This document shows positions 10,571 through 19,153 of a DNA stretch of 25,536 nt, piece after piece. The position numbers and the translations under genes are program-made. Every line of letters begins with the position of its first letter. Position 1 is the stretch's first letter. The stretch lies in contig NW_003546644.1 of assembly GCF_000090795.2 (NCBI RefSeq), forward strand, positions 6,641 to 32,176, given 5' to 3'. This DNA comes from Amphimedon queenslandica. Lineage: Eukaryota; Porifera; Demospongiae; Haplosclerida; Niphatidae. The notes under the pieces are model-generated. The model worked only from the letters and a program-made list of their open reading frames with translations. It searched no databases and was not told the DNA's origin.

Positions 10571-10982
10571 CTATCCCTCTCTCTGACAATTGAATGCCAT
10601 GAGAAACCTCAACAATGTTGAAGAGACAAGTTTTGACATCACATGCATATCATCAGACATGACCATGAGAAGTATCATTAGGCTCCAGATATCTTTTCCC
10701 ATGGCATGCTGCTTACCAAGAGAATGGACATTCTTTAGCTTTCCTGCATGAGTCTCAACAATATAGCTTCTCTTCATCATCCACAAAGTCCACCCAAGGA
10801 AGCAACAGCTTCCATCTCATCAAAAACTTGCCTTGTCTCTGTTGATTCTCAGCCTGTATACTGTCCTCAGTATCTGTACTGACAGAGACCAATGATGACA
10901 ATGACCAGAACCTGAAAAAAGATCAAGCCTCAAGGTTTGCTTTAGCAGAGATGGCTCCATGATATTTCCTCTTAGGTGGCAT
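10571..10982 (-). pseudogene. Unidentified minus-strand coding relic (MPPKRKYHG start)
   Basis: On the minus strand an ATG at 10982 opens MPPKRKYHGAISAKANLEA and stops at 10923. After a pyrimidine-rich CTTTTTTCAG (a possible splice acceptor near 10911) another frame reads SVSTDTEDSIQAENQQ and later VDFVDDEEKL before a stop. A third frame is open to 10571. The basic start followed by an acidic serine/threonine-rich stretch looks like a real protein N-terminus rather than random sequence. I do not recognise the family. Possibly a transposon-encoded or low-complexity nuclear protein; broken in any case. Confidence 0.35.
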
Positions 10983-12054
10983 TATTATAGAGATGACACA
11001 ACACAGCTAGACATTACACAAGGAAAAGTCAGACCCTCTCAGTATACAATACATGGTCACAAAAATCGAATAGCAAACTTTTCTTACAATTTCAATTTTG
11101 CAGTAACAAATTAGCTAAGTGCTTGAACATTTTAGTGCATTTATGTATTTAAATTGTCCTAAGCTCTGTCCTTCCTTCAAATAATAATATGAATCATAAT
11201 CAGTCCAAAATCAGTTATACTTTCTGATCGGGTCTTCAAACCTTGTTTTTTGACTACAGAGTGATAGCAGCTTTTTGGTTGAAATCTTTCAGTGATAACT
11301 TTCAGCTGTTGTCTCGAGTACATCAACAAGTGCCTCATTGCAAAGGCTTGTTCTCTTTTCTGGTTGGATTACATTTACTTGAAAAAATGCATTCTCTACT
11401 CTTCCATTACTCAAAGGAAGTGAAAGAGTTCAACAAAAACCAAAAAGTACTGCAGATCAGAAGCACAGTGAGGATCCACCACGATACCTTGTAAGGTAAA
11501 GTGGATAGTGTTGTGTTGTGTACTGAGTAGAATACTCAGGCACATTTTGAAACAATGTGAATCACTTCCAATGCAACACTGCTCCTTCAAGGAAGCGACA
11601 ACTGAGTGGCTACATTTATCCTTTACTAGTTTCTGCCTTCTTTTAGTCGCCAAGACAATGATGTCATGAAAACTTGAAAATCAGAACAATTTATTCTGCT
11701 CTTGATACAATCAGTAAAAGCTTCACAGGACCAAGTGCAGTGGCTACTGTTGTAGTACCTTTGAGCAGATAAAAATTGCTCAATTCCTTAGACTGGTAGA
11801 TCGCCTCCTCTGATGAATTATCATCAATGCAGTAGGAGGAACATTGCACTTAGCTAATGTACATGTAGCTGAATAAACTTGACATTTTTCCAAGTCCAGC
11901 ATACACTAGTCCAACATGTGGCTCTCCGCTAGTAATAATAGTACACTAGAGCTGAAACAAATAACACTTATTGGTATTCAAACATTCTAATACTTTTCCA
12001 AGCGAATACTGAATAGTTATTTTTTTTAAAACAAAAATATTTATTGCATGCTTT
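10983..12054. other. Region without a recognisable gene
   Basis: The open frames here (11243-11494 plus, 11411-11653 minus) are short, overlap one another and show no domain I recognise. They are most likely chance frames. The stretch lies between the unidentified relic and the C-terminal end of the hAT relic, so 3' sequence of the hAT element may extend into it, but no terminal inverted repeat was found. Confidence 0.35.
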
Positions 12055-13201
12055 TATTCGAAAAACGTATCAACAATATCTCATGTCAAACTAAACATAG
12101 CTTTTTGTTCATTTTCAATGAAGCCAGCTGTGGAAAATACTTGTATTCCAAGAACACACAAGTACTGCTTTGCAAATTTAGCTGATATCAGGCAACTCTC
12201 ATATTTCTCTCCACCACAGCAGTGCAATTTCATCAGACATTAATCGTGCCACTCCCAAGCAATTCTCACGATTCTTGCAAGGGTGTCATGGTGCCTTGTG
12301 CTTCTTGAAGTGAAATAGCAAGAACCAGTTTCTTTTTCCTTGGAATATGTTCTTGATCTCCAGTAACTGAAACTTAAGTGATAGAATCCTTCCTTACATT
12401 CTTCATTGTTTCATGCCCTTCAATCTTTTGATCATCATTTAGAAACTTTAAGTCGTGGCAATGACAATTTAAGAATGTTGCATACACAGAAATACTGCCA
12501 GTTCCTGTAAGGTGTAAACATGATGCATGATACCAGCCTAAACATTCCACAGAACAGTTCATATTTGCTGCATCTCCTTACAAAATACCACTCACACACC
12601 AACAGTTAGGGAATATTCCACTCTTTTGTAGCTGCTCTCAGCAATTCTCTGCAATATTGACTCCAGTGTGTCTGTCTGGACTTTCCTATGTTTGTAGTAC
12701 ACTGCTCATAGGATTTCCCATTCATTATTAATGTAGTGAGCAGTTACTGTGATGTAGGCGTAAGTTGCCTGCATGGCTGGGTCCAGATATTGGCCAGATT
12801 CCGTGATGAGAGGGAGGCATTCATTCACCTTCAAAAGCAAATTTTAAACATGGTTGTGATGCAAGTTCTTGATTGAACTACATGTACATAGCCAAGTTCT
12901 ACAGACCCAATTAACTTCATAAATGTAAATCCTTGTCCTTCAAAAATGGAAGTTGATGCAATAAAATCCCCCATTAGTCAAGTGTTCTGCTTGGAGCGTG
13001 AAATAGAAGTTTTTCCATTATTTTAGTATCTGAAGTCAAGGCACTATACTTGCCCCCACTACTCTTGATGTATGCTTTATGATGAGCTTCTGTATGCTCA
13101 AACTCCAAGTCATTAGTTAAATTAATAGTACCTTCCGATAATGCCAACTTCAGATCACACAGCTTACAAGAGGCTTTTATACTTTTTGCAATCAATCTCA
13201 A
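12055..13201 (-). pseudogene. hAT-superfamily transposase pseudogene (BED finger, core, dimerisation region)
   Basis: hAT transposases cut and paste their element using an RNase H-like core, often with an N-terminal BED zinc finger. On the minus strand 13201-12974 begins with a BED-like finger (CKLCDLKL, then NLTNDLEFEHTEAHH). At about 12766-12708 the core reads YITVTAHYINNEWEI. Near 12650-12610 RAATKEWNIP follows. Between 12575 and 12510 AANMNCSVECLGWYHASCLHL matches the DNAANM...LGW...C.AH region in shortened reading. At about 12215-12120 WWREI, KFAKQYLCV and FSTAGF match the C-terminal hATC dimerisation region. Stops and shifts are frequent, and the stretch between the Cys/His region and hATC is much shorter than normal, so an internal deletion is likely. 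Terminal repeats and an 8-base target duplication were not found. Confidence 0.85.
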
Positions 13202-13511
13202 AATGGGTTACTCAAAGAAATTCCCAAACAGGCTGGAACAGTTCCTACTAGGACCAGTAGCCATTTTTATCTGTAGCAGTCAGCATGGTTAATAGCTACT
13301 TTCATTTACTTTGTGCATGAGCAAAACCACGTGTAGTATTCCAGACAATACTATTTGAATACTGATAATGTTATTTAACTAAGTGAATGTAAAACAATAG
13401 GGGGCAAACAAAACGATTAACATTTCGATTAGCCATATACAATGTCTATATAGAGAATGATGTAGTGGCTATTAAACCTTGAATGTTGACTGATGTCAAT
13501 GTGATGTCCTA

Positions 13512-13920
13512 GACCCCCTAGGCACTACAATTATTTTGTATAAATTATTTACGATAGCCAACCACGATTAAAATTACTGATGGCAAGAAGCTTTCCACAT
13601 GAAATGCAGATCAAAGCCCATGGTGCCAAAATGAAGCATAGCAGGAAAACTATGTTGCAGCAACAGTTACTGGTTTATATGATGTTGTCTGGCCTCCATA
13701 CTTTCCCTAAATGTTACTTATAAGCCAGTAGTACCTTGTAGCCCTCAGAAAAATGGCCAGGCGGTATCACCGCCTTTGATTTTCGTTTGATCTTGAGGCT
13801 TTCTTGCCGTCAGTAATTTTCATCGTGGCCAGATTTCGTATAGAAAAATTTTTTTTATTATGAATGAATATAATTTTTGTAATCATATTCATTGAAAATA
13901 ATCTTAGTGCCTAGGGGGTC
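13512..13920. mobile_element. TA-flanked MITE, 409 bp
   Basis: The ends are GACCCCCTAGGCACTA (13512-13527) and TAGTGCCTAGGGGGTC (13905-13920), perfect inverted repeats of 16. TA dinucleotides flank both sides (13510-13511 and 13921-13922), as expected for Tc1/mariner-type insertion. The inverted similarity continues imperfectly for roughly 90 bases inward (CCACGATTAAAATTACTGATGGCAAG against its partner near 13805-13830). The interior codes for nothing recognisable and contains a GGCGGTATCACCGCC mini-hairpin near 13760. The element is non-autonomous. Confidence 0.8.
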
Positions 13921-13922
13921 TA

Positions 13923-15305
13923 TACACTAATGCAGAATTTGCATGGAATGAATTTCATAGCTTCTAGCTTTGAGTGAAGAATCTCTGGAGTTATATAGAT
14001 CTGGGATGGAAGATTGTTGGTCTCAGAAGCCAGAAGGAGACTCCATTTGTTGTCTTTAGGTGCGACAAGACCTATATCTCTAGCATTTCCTCGCTCTCTT
14101 CTCATTCTCAGTCTTGCTCCTTCTCACGCTCATTATGAAGAAGTCGACAAGCTTCACAAGAATCTTCTTGTCAATAACTCATGTTTTAAGCTTCAGCTTC
14201 TCTTGTTTCTTAAATACTCCTAAACTCCTCTCTTCCAGTGATTAAGTTGCTTTACTGTAGTTTCTTACTCGTTGTCTTTGCACATGGTACCGTAATTATC
14301 AAAATTATCATTTTAAAATGTGTGATTATTATTTTTGTAGAAGCATAAATAGGAGTGACGTGCGTGTACAAACAAACAAACAGACAGACAGACATACTCG
14401 ACTCGACTATGTGGGGCTTGCTTTTGCTTGCCCCAATAAGTAAATACAAAATAATTTCACTATTCGTTTTACACAGCGGTCACATGACAGTAGTTAATTA
14501 ATATTATAGTAATACAATTATTCAATTAATTATTAACAAAATGATTGGATAGGAGGGTGCAGCTGAAGGAAAATAAATTTTTTGACACAAATGCATCACT
14601 TATCAAAAGCTTGACTTAGGGCTTAGTCATCAACTTTTCTGGTTCTATCATAACAGCCTAAATTCTATGCTTTATTTATTTTTTAAGGCCTTCATACATG
14701 AGGCAACTTTTTGCCAGCAACCAAGCAAAATGCTGTCAACAATAGAACATCCTTAACATGTTGCTCACAAAAATCAAAGTAACCACAAATGTTGCTAGCA
14801 ACAAGTGTAATTTCTGGTGACTGGCCATGTGTCATTTAGCTATCAAATTGCCAATTTCAGGAAGATTTATCTCTTTCAAAATTAACCAGTATGCAATAAG
14901 TTTACCTGAATCATTGTGATACCCGTTCTCGCAGCGTCCTATAAATGTAAAGTTTCTGACGTTCCCTTACACTCACAGACTACACACTAGAAAGAGGATC
15001 GGCTGGAAGGACCAATCCTAATAATAATAATTATTGTTATTAATATTAATTAACTGGTGTGGTTACTTTAGTGGCATGTTGACTTCCAATCCATTTCCCT
15101 GTAATGAATTAAATGAGTATCTACTACTATATAATTGTTAATATCATTACTGTAGGGCACTTTTTTTCAATGGCTGTAAATTTGCAAATTTGACTAAGAA
15201 ATCTATTTTGCAGATTCAAATTTCCCATATTCATTCCGTCTGCCATCTCATACTGTAACAATTCCATTTTCACAAAAGTATTTTTCGTGAATTTTCAAAA
15301 AAATG
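13923..15305. other. Gene-free region with microsatellites
   Basis: A minus-strand frame near 13920-14220 is rich in Arg, Lys and Glu and reads through several frames, but no family is recognised. A short ACAA/CAGA microsatellite lies at about 14368-14393. TTAATTA-rich and TAA-rich words occur near 14495-14535 and 15018-15055. Nothing else was identified. Confidence 0.35.
14368..14393. repeat. ACAA/CAGA tetranucleotide microsatellite
   Basis: Three to four ACAA units run into three to four CAGA units. A simple-sequence repeat. Confidence 0.8.
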
Positions 15306-15500
15306 NNNNNNNNNNNNNNNNNNNNNNNNNNNNNNNNNNNNNNNNNNNNNNNNNNNNNNNNNNNNNNNNNNNNNNNNNNNNNNNNNNNNNNNNNNNNNNN
15401 NNNNNNNNNNNNNNNNNNNNNNNNNNNNNNNNNNNNNNNNNNNNNNNNNNNNNNNNNNNNNNNNNNNNNNNNNNNNNNNNNNNNNNNNNNNNNNNNNNNN
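15306..15500. other. Assembly gap (195 N)
   Basis: A run of N only. Open frames that span it have no meaning. The sequence on the right side (15501-16070) is visibly less AT-rich than that on the left. Confidence 1.
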
Positions 15501-16074
15501 CGGTAGTACCACTGCGATGCAAGTTAGCTACATCTTTCATCACTGCTGGAATTCTCAACAGCAGCGCTGTATACTGTTAACAGTATTGGTGACCGAGATA
15601 CAAAAGAATTACCTAGCCCATACATACGACACAAAAGAATGTGACCTCATTGCTTCTTGTTCTAGCTTTACCCGCTCATCCACAATGCGGGTAGTATCGC
15701 CGCTCACCATTCCTGCTAATGGACTGGACTTGTCACTCCATGGGAATGCGTGGCTTCTACTAGTTCTAGGATAAAATGCGCTTGGTTGGGTTGTCTTGGT
15801 ATGTCCGGGTCAGTGTTCCGTTCGGTGTTGGGTATGTGGCAGACTTTATTGTACTCCATCTCCACTTGTCAGGCTAGCGCTAGACAGCAAAACCACAGGT
15901 TGTCAGGTTGAGTCTTTGACAAGACATCTGCTGCCACGTGACAGTAACGGATCGCTATTTTTAGAAACTGGGCTGGGCTTTTTTAAGCAGTTTTCTAAAA
16001 ATAACTATGCTGAAGCTATATTTAGGGCCCTTCCCACGCATATAAAAGCTAATATTAAAGGAAGGAGCCAAAGG
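15501..16074. other. Less AT-rich stretch with uncertain open frame
   Basis: A plus-strand frame at 15796-16077 is open for about 93 codons but has no ATG at its start (it begins at TTG). Its C-terminal part (LFLETGLGFFKQF, YAEAIFRALPTHIKANI) looks protein-like, and codon content differs from the repeats that follow. I do not recognise a family. It could be an internal exon or chance. Confidence 0.25.
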
Positions 16075-16404
16075 TAATAATAATGATGATAATGATAATA
16101 ATAATAATAATAATAGTACCAATAATAATAATGTCTTTTGTGTTTTTTTTCTTATTTCTTGTTTTTTCCATAATAATAATAATAACAATGATAGTGATAA
16201 TAATGATAATGGAATGATAGTAATAATAATAATAATAACAATAATATTTGTTTTTCTTCTGTTTGCTTCTTGTATCTTTCTGTCACCATTTTAATAATAA
16301 TAATAATAACAATAAGAATCAAATAATTATAATAATAAGTAATAATAGTAATAATCAAAACAACAACAACAGCAGCATGAATAAAAATAATAGTAATAAT
16401 AACT
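16075..16404. repeat. TAA/AAT-type trinucleotide repeat tract
   Basis: Long runs of AAT/TAA with GAT and CAA variants, broken by short T-rich segments near 16133-16170, 16245-16290 and 16345. On the minus strand these give long poly-Leu/Ile/Tyr frames that are artefacts of the repeat. Confidence 0.9.
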
Positions 16405-16561
16405 AGGTGAATGTAAATATTGTGGGGGCAGGGTCATCATGAGCTATCGATGTGACATAGCTTGACTTTATTGAAATAAAATAAGATGAATGTAATATAA
16501 CTCCTGGTCTTATGAGATAGTGTTGTTTTTGTATGGTACAAGAGTTTTAGTTCCTTATTTC

Positions 16562-17290
16562 TTTAATTTTTAGCTTTAGTTCTAGTTTTAGTTATGCAAT
16601 GGCAATAATTTGTGACCATAATTGACAAAAGGTACCTTATGGCAGATTTTTAAATTCATCATTATAATGGAAAATATCAGCCTGTGATTGCTCAGTTAGA
16701 CAACTATTGTTTCTAAAAGTCACATAGTAACTTTTTGCATCCTCTGGAGTAATTTCATGATAAATGGAGCTCAGGAAGTTGGATTTTTAAGGCTATAAAG
16801 ACCAATTTTCCTATCCGCCATAAGGTACCTTTTGTCAATTATGGTCACATTTTAGTTTTACTTACTATCACTTCAAAATTGCATTTTAGTTTTAGTTTTA
16901 GTTTTATTCTTTCAGTACCTCTCGTTTAGGTTTTAGTTACAGTTCAATTCGCCAACTCTTTCTGATGATGTAAAAACAATTAAACTATCAAAATTAAGAA
17001 CCAGTGAATGAACTGAATGACCTGACCAACAGTACAGAGCTAGGTACTGGTAGTCACACCTCTTAATTATATGCAATAGTTCAATAAGTTCCTAGTGTCC
17101 AATTTTAGTTTTAGTTTTAGTTAATGTAACACACAATTGAAGTTTTAGTTTTAGTTATAATTAAATAGTATTAGTTTTAGTTTTAGTTATAAGCACTAAG
17201 GAATTTGAATTTTTGTTTCAGTTTTAGTTGAAGAAAATAGCTCACTAAAATATGTTTTAGTTTTAGTTATTGCTAACTAAAACAACACTG
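16562..17290. repeat. Dispersed TTTTAG hexamer repeats
   Basis: Units of TTTTAG (read as AGTTTTAGTTTTAGTT) occur in clusters at about 16568-16594, 16849-16930, 17103-17190, and 17218-17280, separated by unique sequence. Their phase and copy number vary. The inverted-end element at 16611-16849 sits inside this array. Confidence 0.85.
16611..16849. mobile_element. MITE with 37-bp terminal inverted repeats, 239 bp
   Basis: Bases 16611-16647 and 16813-16849 are inverted repeats of 37 with a single mismatch (A at 16644 against C at 16816). The ends begin TGTGACCATAATTGAC and contain the palindrome GGTACC. The 165-base interior has no coding potential. The near-perfect arms mean recent insertion or conservation. 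A target-site duplication is not clear because the flanks are low-complexity TTTTAG repeat (ATT on the left, TTT on the right). The superfamily is not assigned. Confidence 0.85.
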
Positions 17291-17293
17291 TTA

Positions 17294-17498
17294 TGAGAGA
17301 GAAGAGAACATTCACCCTCTAGTCTGTGAGACCATAATTTTATTCATATTCAGATTCCAACATCACGGTCGGGGTCTGGTTGAACAGAGCAATTATTATT
17401 GATTGCATGTAAATTGTAACATAAAAATAAAATGAGTTGATTCTAATCTAGCTCTTGAGAGAGAAAAGAACATTCATCCTCGTTTCAAGACCATTACC
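17294..17498. repeat. Imperfect direct repeat, spacing 162
   Basis: TGAGAGAGAAGAGAACATTC at 17294-17313 recurs as TGAGAGAGAAAAGAACATTC at 17456-17475. Weaker similarity continues through the AGACCAT segments near 17330 and 17488. It suggests an old tandem duplication of a unit of about 160 bases. Confidence 0.6.
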
Positions 17499-17561
17499 TG
17501 CATGCATCTTCAGAGCCCGACCTCATGCATGGTTGGAATTATAGCAGAGCAGATACCACCC

Positions 17562-17614
17562 AACAAAACTGAATAACCAATCATCAAGTTGATGATTGGT
17601 TATTTAGTTTTGTT
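17562..17614. repeat. 25-bp near-perfect hairpin, 3-base loop
   Basis: Arms 17562-17586 and 17590-17614 are inverted repeats of 25 with one mismatch, around the loop AGT. The arm contains AACCAATCATCA. Such a structure is either a very short palindromic element, a fold-back end, or a replication-derived inversion. Confidence 0.85.
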
Positions 17615-17624
17615 AGTAGGTCAT

Positions 17625-18536
17625 TTAATAATAATAATCATAGTAATAATAACAATGATGATAATGACAATAAGGGAAAAGAAAAAATCACTTAATTTAG
17701 ATGTGGGATATGTAAGAAGAGGGAAAGAGGACAAAGCCAAGAGAGATTGAATAAAATACATAAATAAAATAAGATTCTAATAGGGTCTGATTATTAAAAT
17801 TGGGAAACTGATAGTAAAAAATTCTCAGCTCAATCTTCAAAAGCATGGACCTTATCTTGCATTATTTCTTAATTGTAATATGGTAATTTGCCTTCAGAGT
17901 CAAGATTTTTTGCATCAATGCCAATGGCTCACTTTTTAAAAGAGCAAACTATTCTGTAATAGCATGGCCTAGAAAAGTCCACTCAGAAATGATGTAAGCA
18001 CTACTTTCATGTCTGCTTGCAACTAAGTTTCCTTCTACCATGCCTATTTGCAATTGACCAATCAGATTGCTGCGTTCGAGGTAAGTAAAATCACTTATAC
18101 TACCACGCGAAAGGTTTGGGAGGTAAATATAGCCAACTTATTAAAGTCGTCAAACAGGTTTTCTTGGTTATTTACCTCGTTGACAACCAGGGAGCAAACA
18201 GGATTCTAATTATTTACCTCGAAGCAAGGAGCCAAGTGTTTTGAGGTATTATTTGCCAGAGTAAGCAAACTTTTCACATAGAAAGAAAGCTATAAAGGAA
18301 TAAAGACCAAGGTAGAGACTCCATGTTCAATAAAGCCATGTCCTTGTTTTGAAAGAGGCATGTTTTGGGCATATATATAGTACTTACACACATGGAGCAT
18401 GAGTGGAGAAGATATCGCTGCTTGTTTTTATGAGAAGAGTCAGAAGACAGTGAAAAGAAGAGTCCCTTTGCTCTTATAAACCATTGCTAGTGAGGGAAAG
18501 TGTCTTTAGCCATAGATAAGGGCATGGTAGAAGTCT
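17625..18536. other. Gene-free region with TTACCTC motifs
   Basis: After a short TAATAATAA tract (17626-17675) I see no gene. Between 18076 and 18250 the word GAGGTAA or its complement TTACCTC occurs four times (near 18077, 18120, 18174 and 18219), possibly the ends of a degenerate inverted-repeat element. Confidence 0.35.
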
Positions 18537-18595
18537 GTTATACACCTCTGTCTTGGTTGCTATGGGTTTATTTTACCTCGACCTCGGTGTATAAC
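18537..18595. repeat. 10-bp inverted repeat GTTATACACC
   Basis: GTTATACACC at 18537-18546 faces GGTGTATAAC at 18586-18595, with TTACCTCGACCTCG just inside the right arm. It may be one end of a small transposon related to the TTACCTC words upstream. Confidence 0.4.
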
Positions 18596-18614
18596 CTGTA
18601 CTTCTTTCTTTAAC

Positions 18615-18854
18615 TCATCTGTTATCTAAGCAAAGTTGTTCATGACAAAACTGGTCAATTCTTATGCAGAAACCCTGAGTTCTATCTGCATGCTGGATAT
18701 CTAGTACACAGCCACATCCACCTGTGTGGGCATTAGATCTGAAGTATGAGGTTGCTCTGCAGTCATCACTGAGCACTGAGTTCTCACTGACCTTCACTGA
18801 GACGGGCATGAATTCCTTTACACAACTGCTAACTTGTTGAATGGAATTTGGCAT
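18615..18854 (-). other. Cysteine-rich open frame, unidentified
   Basis: A 79-codon minus-strand frame with eight cysteines (GGCGCVLD, GFCIRIDQFCHEQLCLDN). The spacing resembles an extracellular disulfide-rich module, but I cannot name it. The stop lies just after LDNR. There is no support from splice sites or neighbours, so it may be one exon of a decayed gene or a chance frame. Confidence 0.25.
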
Positions 18855-19153
18855 TAAATTTTTAGTCGTGTAAGTACTTGCCCCATGCAGAAATAATTTA
18901 ATGCTGCATGCATGATGGATACTTTAGTTACACCGTGTAATGTGACCACTAAAAGGGGACCATTGCCATTCATGGTCTATAGTAGCAATGCTCCGCTAGC
19001 TGAGAGCAAGACAACAATTGTATTGCGTCTCAGTGCTATTTTTAAACACACTAGCCTAGCCCAGTTGCTAAAAATAGACCGGGCACTGAGTGCCATGTGT
19101 GACCATTGTAGAAATCTTCTCAGTCTCTTCCTTAGTCATTACTTCTGTCGTCA
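18855..19153. other. Possible 5' flank of the HECT-like pseudogene
   Basis: An open frame covers 18912-19157 but shows no recognised motif and overlaps the likely upstream region of the next gene. No promoter element could be assigned. Confidence 0.3.

Noticed and set aside
14252-14449. Minus-strand frame with CLFVCLYTHV
   Set aside because: This reading comes from the ACAA/CAGA microsatellite.
15270-15580. Open frames that cross the N run
   Set aside because: N bases give no stop codons, so the frames are artefacts.
15961-16358. Minus-strand frames rich in Leu, Ile and Tyr
   Set aside because: They are read straight through the TAA/AAT trinucleotide repeat and have no other content.
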